The notes under the pieces are model-generated. The model was not told the origin of the DNA, did not search any database, and saw nothing but the letters and a program-made list of their open reading frames with translations. From the NCBI RefSeq assembly GCF_002952775.1, contig NZ_CP025066.1:558001-622000 (forward strand): DNA of 64,000 bases, read 5' to 3'. The stretch is from Halalkaliarchaeum desulfuricum (GTDB taxonomy: Archaea > Halobacteriota > Halobacteria > Halobacteriales > Haloferacaceae). A program made the translations under genes and the position numbers. This document shows positions 48,151-57,335 of this stretch, one piece after another. The first letter of the stretch is position 1. Each line of letters starts with the position of its first letter.

Positions 48151-48268
48151 ACGGACCCCTACAAACTCGATTGGCATGATTGTTCCCCCGTCGGGGCGAG
48201 CGTGGAACACCCAGTCGGGCAGAAGCTACACCGGTGGGTGGCGGGACCGGCAGCGAAGTTCACAGACC

Positions 48269-48478
48269 TCAGGTGTCGAGGCGATAGCGATACGGGTTGT
48301 CGGTGATTACCTCGACCTCGCCGCGGCGAGCCCAGCGACCGAGGACGGTTGCGACACGGTGTGTGCTATCGATATCGTCGTCGTCGAGCAGCGCGAGGAT
48401 CTCCCGCGCCGTCAGCGGCTCTTCGGCGTCGACCAGCACACCCCGTATCCGTTCGAACTCTCGCTGTCGGGTGTGCAT
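48269..48478 (-). CDS. Small winged-helix DNA-binding protein
   Basis: The 69-residue protein is a single winged helix: EPLTAREILALLDDDDIDS, then a recognition helix HRVATVLGRWARRG and a wing EVITDNPYRYRL. It is probably a dimeric DNA-binding protein. It has no sensor domain. It stands alone between two genes on the same strand. Confidence 0.75.
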   Translation of the reverse strand: MHTRQREFERIRGVLVDAEEPLTAREILALLDDDDIDSTHRVATVLGRWARRGEVEVITDNPYRYRLDT

Positions 48479-48610
48479 ATGTCTTACACACGGTCCGTAT
48501 CGACATATAATTCAGTGAGACAGGGGTCAGACACTTGTCAGACACCGATTTCGAGGGGATACGGGATCCGGCGACGACGTCTCACTGCCCGTCGGCTCGC
48601 GACCGCCGGC

Positions 48611-49150
48611 TCACTCCCGGTCGTCGTACGGCGTCTCCGCCTCGAAGTCGCGGTCGCCGCGGTACTCCTGGACGAACTCCGCGACGTCGAACTCCAGCAT
48701 CTGCCGTTCGAACTCCGAGAGCGCCTGCTCGTCGCCGTGACTGACCGCGTGTTCCATCAGTTCGACGATCAGTTCGACGAGGATCTCGTGGAGCCGGCGG
48801 GAGTCGAACTCGGAGACCCAAAGGAGGCCACAGCCGACGTCGGGCTCGTCCGTCGCGTCGTGTGAGACGACTGACCCCGGGAACTCCTCGATCACCATCC
48901 CCATGAGATGGGGCGTGTCGAACTCGGTCATCTCCTCGCTCGTCGTCTCCGTCACTTCCCGGAGCACTTCGACCAGAAACTCCGGAAGGAACCGTGTCGC
49001 GGGATGGACGTCCATCACGACGGCGTGTGTGGACCCGCAGTCACAGGCGAACTCCCGCATCCCCAGATCGAGGTCGGTGACAGCGATCGCTTCGCCACAG
49101 GAGAGTTCGAGGCGGTCGTCCGACTCCCCCGGAACGCGTGGCTGACTCAT
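48611..49150 (-). CDS. DUF5815-like haloarchaeal protein
   Basis: The 179-residue protein begins SQPRVPGESDDRLELSCGEA and has a cysteine pair in FACDCGSTHAVVMDVHP, suggesting a metal site with Cys18 or the histidines. A helical acidic middle and tail follow. From memory it belongs to DUF5815, found only in haloarchaea. The function is unknown. It is divergent from aroE, 126 bases away. Confidence 0.75.
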   Translation of the reverse strand: MSQPRVPGESDDRLELSCGEAIAVTDLDLGMREFACDCGSTHAVVMDVHPATRFLPEFLVEVLREVTETTSEEMTEFDTPHLMGMVIEEFPGSVVSHDATDEPDVGCGLLWVSEFDSRRLHEILVELIVELMEHAVSHGDEQALSEFERQMLEFDVAEFVQEYRGDRDFEAETPYDDRE

Positions 49151-49276
49151 ACAGGGTCTTGGACCGTCACCGTAAAAGCGGAGCGTTCCCCGTCCTCGAC
49201 TCGATCGCGGAAACCGACGCTCGAACGATCACCGAAGTCCCGACAACTCATATAGCTGGGCGACGACCCCCCGGTC

Positions 49277-50092
49277 ATGCAGGTGTACGGGCTGGTCGGA
49301 AACCCGGTCGGCCATTCGCTGTCGCCCCCGATGCACGAGGCCGCATACGACGCGTGTGGGCTCGACGCCAGGTACGTCACGTTCGAACCCGACGTCGATC
49401 GGATCGAGGCGGCGATCGAGGGCGCCGCGGCGCTGGGGATCGAAGGGATCAACGTCACGATCCCCTTCAAGGAGGACGCGCTTGCGGCGGTGGAGGCCGA
49501 CGATCTCGCCGCCCGCGTCGGCGCGGTCAACACGATCGATTTCACCGAAGCGGGGCCGAGGGGATACAACACCGACACCGACGGCGTCAGGCGGGCGTTC
49601 GCCCATCACGACGTCGGGCTTTGCGGCGCCGAGGCGGTCGTCGTTGGCGCCGGAGGCGCCGGCCGAGCGGCGGCGTTCGCGCTCGCGGACGCCGGTGCAG
49701 CAGTACACGTCGCGAACCGGACACCGGAACGGGCGGCGTCGCTGGCTGACGCCGCCGGGATGACGACCGATCGGGTGATCACGGCCGGCGGACTCGACAC
49801 TCTCCCGGAAACCGTTCCGGAGGCCGACGTGCTCGTCAACGCCACGAGCGTCGGGATGGAGTCCGACGAAACCCCCGTCGACGGGGCGCTCCTGCACTCG
49901 GGGCTTGCTGTTCTGGACGCAGTGTACAGACCGCTCGAGACCCGACTGCTCCGGGACGCAGCGGCTGCCGGAGCCACGACGATCGACGGCGCGTGGATGT
50001 TGCTTTATCAGGGCGTCGAGGCCTTCGAGATCTGGACCGACAAGCGGGCACCAGTCTCCCGGATGAACGAGGCGCTGCGGTCCCACCTGTGA
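49277..50092 (+). CDS. aroE: Shikimate dehydrogenase
   Basis: AroE reduces 3-dehydroshikimate to shikimate with NADPH in aromatic amino acid synthesis. The 271-residue protein has the shikimate-binding [17 protein letters not shown], the catalytic lysine in NVTIPFKED, the nucleotide loop [16 protein letters not shown] and the C-terminal [12 protein letters not shown]. Length and start are standard. It is followed on the same strand by two more genes. Confidence 0.95.
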   Translation: MQVYGLVGNPVGHSLSPPMHEAAYDACGLDARYVTFEPDVDRIEAAIEGAAALGIEGINVTIPFKEDALAAVEADDLAARVGAVNTIDFTEAGPRGYNTDTDGVRRAFAHHDVGLCGAEAVVVGAGGAGRAAAFALADAGAAVHVANRTPERAASLADAAGMTTDRVITAGGLDTLPETVPEADVLVNATSVGMESDETPVDGALLHSGLAVLDAVYRPLETRLLRDAAAAGATTIDGAWMLLYQGVEAFEIWTDKRAPVSRMNEALRSHL

Positions 50093-50177
50093 CGTCCCGG
50101 TCGGCCGAACTCGAGGAGCGACACCGCGGGAGGATCCGGCGGACGTTTAAATACTCCCCTGCCGTACCCATCGCGTA

Positions 50178-50648
50178 ATGGCGCTACTGCAGAAACTAAA
50201 AGAGCTTCTGGGCATCGGCGGAGGCGACGAGAGGTCCGAGCGTGGCGACACCGAAGTGACCGTAGAGCGCGACCCCGAACCCGAAGTGGTGGGCGAAGCG
50301 GGAGAAGACGAGGCACCCGAAGACATCGAGACCGACGAGGCACCCGAAGACGACGAGGAAGCCGTCGGCGAGGAATCAGAAGAGGAACAACCGGACGCGG
50401 ACGACGACAAAGATGACGACGGCGAGGACGAGAGCGGAGAGGAACCGGCCACGGAGCCCGACGAGGACGGCGAGCCCGTCCAGAATATAAAGGGGATCGG
50501 TCCGGCGTACGCGGAACGCCTCGAAGGGATCGGCATCACCACGGTTACACAGCTCGCTGCCGCCGATCCGGAAGCGGTCGCCGAGGAAGCGAAGATCGGC
50601 GAAGGGCGAGCCAGTACGTGGATCGAACGCGCGAACGAGCGACAGTAG
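50178..50648 (+). CDS. Helix-hairpin-helix protein with acidic linker
   Basis: The 156-residue protein has a short amphipathic N-terminus (ALLQKLKELLGIG), then a ~75-residue acidic disordered linker. A C-terminal helix-hairpin-helix domain (IKGIGPAYAERLEGIGITTVTQLAA) resembles those that bind DNA non-specifically. The function is unknown; partner or chromatin-related roles are possible. It lies 86 bases after aroE. Confidence 0.8.
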   Translation: MALLQKLKELLGIGGGDERSERGDTEVTVERDPEPEVVGEAGEDEAPEDIETDEAPEDDEEAVGEESEEEQPDADDDKDDDGEDESGEEPATEPDEDGEPVQNIKGIGPAYAERLEGIGITTVTQLAAADPEAVAEEAKIGEGRASTWIERANERQ

Positions 50649-50755
50649 CAGTTCCCGGATCCCTCGAAAGTAGTTTTCGTTCGAAGACGGGTCACCGTCG
50701 GCGCGTGGCGGGAACCGTCGAAGCGTCCGTATGCCGCTCGAGAGAACTCTCGGAC

Positions 50756-51475
50756 ATGGCCTCGCTGAAGGATCTCGAAGACGGTCCTCGCATGGTTGCA
50801 GTGACGGGGAAAGGAGGGGTCGGAAAGACGACGTGTTCGGCGGCGGCCGCGGTGCAGTTTGCCGGAACCGGGCAGCGGACCCTGTTGCTGTCGACCGACC
50901 GGTCGCCGTCGCTTTCGGACATCCTCGATCGGTTCGAGGGCGACACCTACGACCGGATCGTCTGGGACACGGCACCGGCCGGAAGCACGATATCGCTCCT
51001 GGATCTGCAAGAGGAATTTTACGATCGCCTCGGAACCGCGCCGAACATCTACGCCGATCTCCGGTCGCTGGCCCGGGGCGAAGTGAAAAAGCGCCCCGGC
51101 GAACTGTTCGAGGAGTGGCGCGAACTTGCCGCCGACTGTCTGGAGATGGTCCAGGGAAACGGAACGGCGTTCGTCGTCGTGACGATCCCGGAAGGGCTCG
51201 GCGTCAACGAGACCGACCGGATCATCGCCGATCTCGAGGACCACGATCTCGACGTCCGGCGAGTCGTCGCAAACATGGTGCTTTCGGACGTCACCGAAGC
51301 GGACTGTAGCCACCACCGCGAGCGCGCCGACATGCACGCAGAGTACCTGGTGGTTCTCGAGGACCGATACGCCGACGAATACGGGCTGGCGACAGTGCCG
51401 CAACTACCCAGGGAGGTCAAGAGGCTGGAGGCGATCGAAACGGTCGCGGACACCCTGTTCGAAAACGAGAGATGA
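50756..51475 (+). CDS. Short ArsA/MinD-like P-loop ATPase
   Basis: The 239-residue protein has the deviant Walker A GKGGVGKTTCSAAAA, the switch-like STDRSPSLSD and WDTAPAGSTISLL, typical of ArsA/Get3. In those proteins about 100 residues separate the last two motifs, but here only 13 do, so the helical client-binding insertion is missing. NMVLSD and the C-terminal VPQLPREVKRLEAI are retained. It could be a minimal regulatory ATPase and not a membrane-protein targeting factor. The ATG at 50756 is preferred because residues before it are arginine-rich. Confidence 0.78.
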   Translation: MASLKDLEDGPRMVAVTGKGGVGKTTCSAAAAVQFAGTGQRTLLLSTDRSPSLSDILDRFEGDTYDRIVWDTAPAGSTISLLDLQEEFYDRLGTAPNIYADLRSLARGEVKKRPGELFEEWRELAADCLEMVQGNGTAFVVVTIPEGLGVNETDRIIADLEDHDLDVRRVVANMVLSDVTEADCSHHRERADMHAEYLVVLEDRYADEYGLATVPQLPREVKRLEAIETVADTLFENER

Positions 51476-51520
51476 AACGGGCAGAGAGAAACCTCCGCAA
51501 CCGGAGAGAGGAAATCGCTG

Positions 51521-53395
51521 TCAGCGCCGGGCAGTATTCGACGACGTCTTCGCGACCACGTCGGACTTTCGCGATCGCTTGGCCGACCGTAACAGCACGC
51601 GGAGTCCGACCTTCCCGAGGGTAAACAGGTTCCGGAAGCCGTCGTTGTTCCAGGTGAGCTCCTCGTTGCCGCAGATGCTGTATTCGCCGAAGTCGCCGAG
51701 TTCCTCGTGGAGCTGGGCGAGCCGTTCCTGTCGCTCGGCCTCGGGGAGATCGACGACCTCGTCGACCGCCTCGAGCACCTCCTGGGACTTTTCGAGGCGG
51801 GTCTTGACCTCCTCGTAGGTCGGCTCGTCGATCACGTCGAACTCGTATTTCACCTCGTTCATCCCGAACGCCGCCTCGTAGGTGGCGTCGACGATCTCGT
51901 CGCGGTTCATCCACTCTGTCTCGTAGCTGAGCATGTACTTCCAACTCGGCTGGAGTAGCTGTTCCCGGTGGTCCTCGAGGGATTCACACAGCCGGCGATA
52001 GCCGTGTTCTTCGGGGTTCTCGAACCCCGGGCTACCCGGATCGAGGAACGGGGCGAGCGGTGCAGTAAAGGGCGCGATCCGGCCGTCGTCGATCGTCTCC
52101 AGCAGGTGGCGGGCGTACTCGACGTCTCCGACCGCGTCCTCGTAGGTCTGGTGGGGCAGTCCGATCATGAAGAACACGTCGATCTTGTTACAGCCGTGAT
52201 CGAGCGCGTATTCGAGGGTGCGCTCGAACGCCTCGTTCGTGCTGGCGAACTTCCCGACGTTCTTCCGGACTTCCTCGCTGTGTGATTCGATGCTCAACTG
52301 GAGGCTGTAGTCGGCTGTCGCCCGATCCATCAGTTCGAACAGCTCCTCGTCTGCGGGGCCGAACAGCTCGAAGATGAACTGATTGTCGACGTCGGCACCC
52401 TCGAGCAGATGCAGGAAAGATCGGGCGTAATCGGGGCCGCCCATCCGGATGTCGTTGATGACGAAGATCGGCCCCTTCGAGAAGGCGGTGATGTCGCGCA
52501 CGTCCCGGATCAGCTGCTCGGGCGACCGGAACGCCGGCGACGTCCGTCCTGTCGTGCGTTCGTAGGAACTCTTCGACCCCCCACAGAACGTACAGTCCCG
52601 CGCACACCCCCGGTTCGGCAACAGAAGCGTCATCGGGTCGTCGAGCCAGTTGCGGTACGGGAGCGTCTTCTTGAGGCTGCCGTACTTGACGACCGACCGG
52701 AGCACGTACTCGTAGGACGGAAGCGAAACGTAATCCAGCTGTGACGGGATGAACTCCATCGGGTTCGTCACGACCTCGCCGTCGTCTTTCCAGACGAGGT
52801 TGTCGACCTCCTGGAGATCTCCCCCGCGTTCGAGCCGATCGATCAGCTGCAGCACCGGCTCTTCGGTGGAATCTCCCCTGACGACGTAGTCGACGCAGTC
52901 GTACTCGATCAACTCCTCGTGGAAGTACGAGGAGCTCAGTCCGCCGAAGATCACCGGCGCGTCCGGGTGGTGTTTCTTGACGAGGCGTGCGATTTCGATC
53001 GCACCGTGACAGTGGGGCAGCCAGTGGAGGTCGATACCGAAGTACCGCGCCCGGGAACGCCTGATCTCCGCTTCGGCGTCGTAGTCGGGGTCCGACAGCA
53101 TCTGGTTTGCGAGGTTGACGATCTGTACGTCGTAGCCGTTTTGTTCCAGGTAATCCGCGATGCTCGTCAGGCCGACCGGATACATCTCGAACACCGGAGA
53201 GGAGGGGATGACGTCACTGATCGGCCCGAACACCTCTGTCCGTTCCCGGAAATCGTAGACGCTGGGGGGGTGAAAGAAGGTGAGATCGGGGGTCGACTTG
53301 AACGGTACCGCACGCGTGGCTGCATCCATTCCCCGTTCGCGTAGTTTCCGCAACTTCGAGCCGCCTACTTCGACATCGGTACTATCCTGAGTCAC
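51521..53395 (-). CDS. B12-binding-domain radical SAM protein
   Basis: The 624-residue protein has an N-terminal cobalamin-binding-like domain (VFEMYPVGLTSIADYLEQNGYDV; PVIFGGLSSSYFHEEL). A radical SAM domain follows, with the 4Fe-4S motif GCARDCTFCGG, and then a long C-terminal region. Such proteins perform methylations or rearrangements, often on lipids or cofactors; the substrate is unknown. A GATATAAGC box about 23 bases upstream fits a leaderless start. It is divergent from the hydrogenase operon and convergent with the ArsA-like gene. Confidence 0.85.
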   Translation of the reverse strand: MTQDSTDVEVGGSKLRKLRERGMDAATRAVPFKSTPDLTFFHPPSVYDFRERTEVFGPISDVIPSSPVFEMYPVGLTSIADYLEQNGYDVQIVNLANQMLSDPDYDAEAEIRRSRARYFGIDLHWLPHCHGAIEIARLVKKHHPDAPVIFGGLSSSYFHEELIEYDCVDYVVRGDSTEEPVLQLIDRLERGGDLQEVDNLVWKDDGEVVTNPMEFIPSQLDYVSLPSYEYVLRSVVKYGSLKKTLPYRNWLDDPMTLLLPNRGCARDCTFCGGSKSSYERTTGRTSPAFRSPEQLIRDVRDITAFSKGPIFVINDIRMGGPDYARSFLHLLEGADVDNQFIFELFGPADEELFELMDRATADYSLQLSIESHSEEVRKNVGKFASTNEAFERTLEYALDHGCNKIDVFFMIGLPHQTYEDAVGDVEYARHLLETIDDGRIAPFTAPLAPFLDPGSPGFENPEEHGYRRLCESLEDHREQLLQPSWKYMLSYETEWMNRDEIVDATYEAAFGMNEVKYEFDVIDEPTYEEVKTRLEKSQEVLEAVDEVVDLPEAERQERLAQLHEELGDFGEYSICGNEELTWNNDGFRNLFTLGKVGLRVLLRSAKRSRKSDVVAKTSSNTARR

Positions 53396-53440
53396 GTAGA
53401 TCCCTCACGCCGAGATATAAGCATCGAGAGACCATAATAG

Positions 53441-53530
53441 GAACGGCTATTCTCACCTAAGGCGAAGATGAAAATCGCAATACGGGAGCGGCTTTGCTTA
53501 AACAATATCAATATATGAACGGTATTCTCA
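53441..53530. promoter_or_regulatory. Direct repeat pair upstream of the hydrogenase operon
   Basis: GAACGGCTATTCTCA (53441-53455) and GAACGGTATTCTCA (53517-53530) are near-identical boxes 76 bases apart, each preceded by an AT-rich run. They lie in the 190-base gap between the divergent radical SAM and hydrogenase genes. ACAGT-TATGT-ACTGT at 53564-53578 is a further small dyad just before the start. The candidate role is regulator binding sites for hydrogenase expression; this is inferred. Confidence 0.45.
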
Positions 53531-53585
53531 GTGCGTGAGAACACACGTGTTGTTTCATGAAAAACAGTTATGTACTGTTATCTGT

Positions 53586-54809
53586 ATGCAAGCTATTCCC
53601 GACACCTCTCGACGGAACTTCCTTCGGCTGGCAGGAGCGGCAGCCGCGGGGTCCGTCATCACCAACCACTCGACGGAGATCGCCTCCGCGTTCGAGCGGG
53701 CGGTAGAGGGGAACATGGACGTCGTCTGGCTTCAGGGGCAGGCGTGTACTGGGTGTACGATCTCGACGCTTCAGGCCCAGTATCCGACGCTGGAGGAGGC
53801 GCTACAGCAGTTCCGGCTCGATGTGACGTTCCATCCGACGATTATGCCGGAGGCCGGCAACGAGGCGATGGACGCGATGAGCGACGAGCCGGACATCCTC
53901 ATCGTCGAGGGATCCGTCCCCGTCGACATGCCCGAGGCGGCGACGGTCGGTCGGAACCCCGACGGGTCGGCCAAGGCGGTCGTCGACTGGGTGATGGAAC
54001 TGGCCCCCGAAGCCGATATCGTCGTTGGGGTCGGAAACTGCGCTTCCTTCGGCGGATGGCCCGCAGCACAGAACAAGAAAGGGCTCTATGGCCTGGGGGA
54101 CAACATCACGGGTGCGAAAGGTCTCCAGTTCGAGAAGCGCAGCGCCGGCGGCGTACTCGGCCCGGACTTCACCTCCGGCCTCGATCTCCCGGTCGTCAAC
54201 CTCGGCGGGTGCCCGCCGAACCCCGATTACGTACTGTTGACGCTTGCGACAGTACTGAACGGCCACATCCCCGAGCTCGATCGGTACAATCGCCCGAAGC
54301 CGTTCTACGAGCCGCTGGTCCACGACAACTGTCCACTGCGTGGCTACTTCGATCGCGGCGAGTGGGCCGAAAAGCCCGGCGACGACGGCTGTCTGCTCAA
54401 GGTCGGTTGCGCCGGACCGTACACCCGTTGTGACGACATGAGCCGGCTGTGGAACGACGGGACCAGCGTCTGTCTGAACGTGGGCGCACCCTGTATTGGC
54501 TGCATGGAGCCGGGGTTCTGGGATCGGTTCTCGCCGTTCCGCGAGGAGATCGAAGAGAGCGCGATCCTCGGACCGCTCAGCACGACCCAGGCAGGCGCGG
54601 CAGGCGTCGTTGCAGCCGCCGCCGGCATCGGCGCCCACGTCGCCCGGAAGGCGATGGGCTACGGGACGTTCGAGGACGGGGAAGAACCCCCCGAAAACCA
54701 GGAGCCACCCGGAGATCAGGGACCACCTGGAGATCAGGGACCACCTGGAGATCAGGACCAGCCCGGAAATCAGGACCAGCCCGAGAAGCCGGAGTCGAAC
54801 GCCGACTGA
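53586..54809 (+). CDS. hyaA: [NiFe]-hydrogenase small subunit, Tat-exported
   Basis: This subunit carries the three iron-sulfur clusters that conduct electrons from the active site. The 407-residue protein has a Tat signal (SRRNFLRLAGAAAAG). Proximal-cluster cysteines lie in GQACTGCTIS, GVGNCASFGG and NLGGCPPNPD. Distal and medial ligands lie in HDNCPLRGYF, CLLKVGCAGPYTRC and CLNVGAPCIGC. The two extra cysteines of oxygen-tolerant enzymes are absent (CTGC; ASFGG). An Ala/Gly-rich segment near residue 345 may anchor it. A collagen-like tail follows. Confidence 0.95.
   Translation: MQAIPDTSRRNFLRLAGAAAAGSVITNHSTEIASAFERAVEGNMDVVWLQGQACTGCTISTLQAQYPTLEEALQQFRLDVTFHPTIMPEAGNEAMDAMSDEPDILIVEGSVPVDMPEAATVGRNPDGSAKAVVDWVMELAPEADIVVGVGNCASFGGWPAAQNKKGLYGLGDNITGAKGLQFEKRSAGGVLGPDFTSGLDLPVVNLGGCPPNPDYVLLTLATVLNGHIPELDRYNRPKPFYEPLVHDNCPLRGYFDRGEWAEKPGDDGCLLKVGCAGPYTRCDDMSRLWNDGTSVCLNVGAPCIGCMEPGFWDRFSPFREEIEESAILGPLSTTQAGAAGVVAAAAGIGAHVARKAMGYGTFEDGEEPPENQEPPGDQGPPGDQGPPGDQDQPGNQDQPEKPESNAD
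54705..54776 (+). repeat. Four 18-base tandem units encoding a PPGDQG-like tail
   Basis: Units of CCACCTGGAGATCAGGGA encode PPGDQG twice, then PPGDQD and QPGNQD, at the C-terminus of the hydrogenase small subunit. A third partial unit (QPEK) ends the run. Confidence 0.85.
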
Positions 54810-54848
54810 CGGATCAAACTGAGACCGACACGCGAACACACGATACAC

Positions 54849-56387
54849 ATGCCAGAAATCACGATCGATCCGACGACGCGAATCGAAGGCCACCACGGAA
54901 CCACCCTGCAGGTCGAAGACGGGGTCGTTCAGGAGGCGAAAAGCGAGATGAAGATGTTCCGGGGAGCCGAGATAATCACGCTCGGCCGTCCGCCGACGGA
55001 CGCCGCTCAGATCACCGGGATGGTGTGTGGCGTCTGCTTCCTGTGTCACCGGCTGTGCTCCTCGAAAGCCGCCGAGGACGCCGCAATGAACGCCGGCGTC
55101 TTCGACGGTCCGCCACGTAACGCGGTGTTGCTTCGGGACGCCGCCGAAGGGATCTTCTACCTCTGGAACCACGCGGTCCACCTGTTCGCCCTCGTGGGGC
55201 CCGACTACAGCGACGCAGTCGCGGGAACCGGATTCGACCGGCTCGACCCGCTCGAGGGCGACGGCTACATGGGTGCCATCGAAAACCAGCGAAAGCTCAT
55301 GAAAGCGCTCGCGGAGTTCGGCGGCCGTGCGCCCCATCCGGTCGGCTACGTTCCCGGTGGCCTGGCGGTACAGCCCGACGCCTCGACGATCGCGTCGGTG
55401 AAGTCCCGCGTGATGGAGGTCAGCAACTGGCTCGGTCCCACCGAGGCAGTGCCCGAGGTAATCGAGAACGTCCAGAACGGGGAGTTCGATCCCGAACTCG
55501 GCGAGGGGCTGCACGACATCGTGTCGATCCTCGTGGCTGCCGCCGAGGCGGGTGCCGCCGACATCGGCGAGGGGCCGAACCGGTACTACAGCAACGGCAT
55601 CTTCGAAGATCCCGACACGGGCGATCTCTTCCTGCCACGGGGGGTCTACCGCGACGGCTCCGTCGAACTGATGAGCAAAGACGAGATTGTCGAGGGGATC
55701 ACCGAGGACACCGAGTACTCCTGGTACACCGACGATTCGGGCGGAGATCCACGGACGGCGAAGCCGCCGGAGCCCGACCTCGACAAGGAGGAGGCCTACT
55801 CCTGGGGGAAGGCACCGCGGTTCGACGGCGAGTCGATGGAGGTCGGCCCGATCGCCCGACTCGTGATCAAGGAAGCGGACCCGTTCGATCTCCGGGAGGC
55901 GCTGGGCGGGGGCGCCGCCGAGAGCAACACGCTCAACCGGCTGATCGCCCGCGCCCAGGAAGCGCTTCTGGTCCGCGACCAGGTGGTCGAGTGGCTCGAC
56001 GCGATCGACCCCGCCGAGCCGTTCATGGCCGACGACTGGACCGACGACTTCACCGGTCGGGGAGTCGGGCTGTTCGAACCGTCCCGCGGCGCACTCTCGC
56101 ATTACATGGACGTCGAGAACGGCCAGATCGAGCAGTACCAGATCATCACGCCGACGCTGTGGAACCTCGGTCCGCGCGACGGCGAGGGGCAGCCGAGCAT
56201 TCTCGAGGAAGCACTGGTCGGCGACGAGGTCGACAACGTCGACAACCCGCTGAACGTGATGCGCACGATCCGGTCGATGGACCCCTGCCTGGCGTGTGCG
56301 GTCCACGTTCAGGGCCCCGACGGCGAGTTCGAGGCAGAAGTAGAGCCAGTCCGGCCCGGCATGTCGGAGGGGGGATGTGATGTCTGA
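54849..56387 (+). CDS. hyaB: [NiFe]-hydrogenase large subunit
   Basis: This is the catalytic subunit holding the Ni-Fe(CN)2CO site. The 512-residue protein has RIEGHHGTTLQVEDGVV near the N-terminus. The L1 nickel ligands are Cys60 and Cys63 in MVCGVCFLCH, and the L2 ligands Cys480 and Cys483 in DPCLACAVH. The 26 residues after His486 are the peptide removed by the maturation protease once nickel is in place. The L1 motif is unusual because the near-invariant Arg before Cys60 is Met58-Val59. It has no signal and should be exported bound to the small subunit. Group 1 (membrane-bound uptake) is most likely. Confidence 0.94.
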   Translation: MPEITIDPTTRIEGHHGTTLQVEDGVVQEAKSEMKMFRGAEIITLGRPPTDAAQITGMVCGVCFLCHRLCSSKAAEDAAMNAGVFDGPPRNAVLLRDAAEGIFYLWNHAVHLFALVGPDYSDAVAGTGFDRLDPLEGDGYMGAIENQRKLMKALAEFGGRAPHPVGYVPGGLAVQPDASTIASVKSRVMEVSNWLGPTEAVPEVIENVQNGEFDPELGEGLHDIVSILVAAAEAGAADIGEGPNRYYSNGIFEDPDTGDLFLPRGVYRDGSVELMSKDEIVEGITEDTEYSWYTDDSGGDPRTAKPPEPDLDKEEAYSWGKAPRFDGESMEVGPIARLVIKEADPFDLREALGGGAAESNTLNRLIARAQEALLVRDQVVEWLDAIDPAEPFMADDWTDDFTGRGVGLFEPSRGALSHYMDVENGQIEQYQIITPTLWNLGPRDGEGQPSILEEALVGDEVDNVDNPLNVMRTIRSMDPCLACAVHVQGPDGEFEAEVEPVRPGMSEGGCDV

Positions 56388-57333
56388 GAAGAGCGCCGAC
56401 GCGAGCGACATCCAGCAGGAAGCCACAAGCGGGGAGTCCGGGAGCGTCCTTAGCCGCCTGTGGATCGAGGTCGCGAACAAATACGAGGGATACCAGTACC
56501 TCGACAAAAAGGACCGGGAAACGCTCCATCGCCACGGCTGGGGAGCGATCGTCTCCCACTGGGCGATGACGCTTTTCATGCTGCTGGCGATCGTTACCGG
56601 CGTCGCCTTCTGGACCGGTTGGTACGGCCCGATGAACGTCGGGATCTGGGACGGCTACTACATCGCCTTCCTGATCCACATCTGGGCAGGGGTCCTGCTC
56701 GCTGTCGTGGCATTTGTGGTGTTCCCGTACTACCACGTCGTCGCCGACGGGGACTCCCTGCTGGTGAGCGTCGATCAAATCAAAGAGGAGATCATCATCG
56801 CACTTTCGTTCGTCGGACTGGCGAGCTACATCCCCGGGTACAAGAAAGCTCGCCGAACCTACGACGAGGACGAGGAGGAGTGGGCGGGGTACCACCCAAT
56901 GCAAACGGTGTTCTGGTACGTCACCTGGTTCTTCGTCGCGGTGCTCACCCTCACCGGATTCGCGCTGTGGGAGGCGATCGCGACAGACCCGGTCTGGTGG
57001 GTCTCCGCGCTCGGCTTCATGGAGGGCTGGATCGCCTACGAGAACATGCTCCGGATCCACCTCGTGGCCACGTTCTTCGTGGTCGCGGCGGTGGCGATCC
57101 ACGCCTACTTCCCGATGATGCCGAGCAACTTCGACATGACGAAGTCGATGATCTACGGCAAGCTGAAAGGCTGGTCCGTGGACGAGGAGACGCGACCCGA
57201 GCCACAGGGACGTGCGAGAGCCAAAGACGAGCTCGCAAAGCGGTTCGATCCGGTATCGAAACGTCTCGGTACCAGCACTGACGTCCAGGAACAGCTCGAC
57301 TCCGAGGACGACGAAGAGACGGACTCGAACTGA
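56380..57333 (+). CDS. hyaC: Hydrogenase membrane cytochrome b subunit
   Basis: The 317-residue protein has four to five membrane helices (VSHWAMTLFMLLAIVTGVAFW; FLIHIWAGVLLAVVAFVVF; YVTWFFVAVLTLTGFALW; IHLVATFFVVAAVAIHAYF). Histidines placed in them could ligate two b-type hemes. It would pass electrons from the small subunit to quinone. It resembles formate dehydrogenase γ and HyaC cytochromes. A charged cytoplasmic tail follows. The ATG at 56380 overlaps the large-subunit stop by eight bases; a GTG just before is possible. Confidence 0.88.
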   Translation: MSEKSADASDIQQEATSGESGSVLSRLWIEVANKYEGYQYLDKKDRETLHRHGWGAIVSHWAMTLFMLLAIVTGVAFWTGWYGPMNVGIWDGYYIAFLIHIWAGVLLAVVAFVVFPYYHVVADGDSLLVSVDQIKEEIIIALSFVGLASYIPGYKKARRTYDEDEEEWAGYHPMQTVFWYVTWFFVAVLTLTGFALWEAIATDPVWWVSALGFMEGWIAYENMLRIHLVATFFVVAAVAIHAYFPMMPSNFDMTKSMIYGKLKGWSVDEETRPEPQGRARAKDELAKRFDPVSKRLGTSTDVQEQLDSEDDEETDSN

Positions 57334-57335
57334 CG

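Noticed and set aside
53802-56579. A 925-codon open frame antisense to the hydrogenase subunits
   Set aside because: A shadow of hyaA and hyaB, whose metal-binding motifs are clear on the plus strand.
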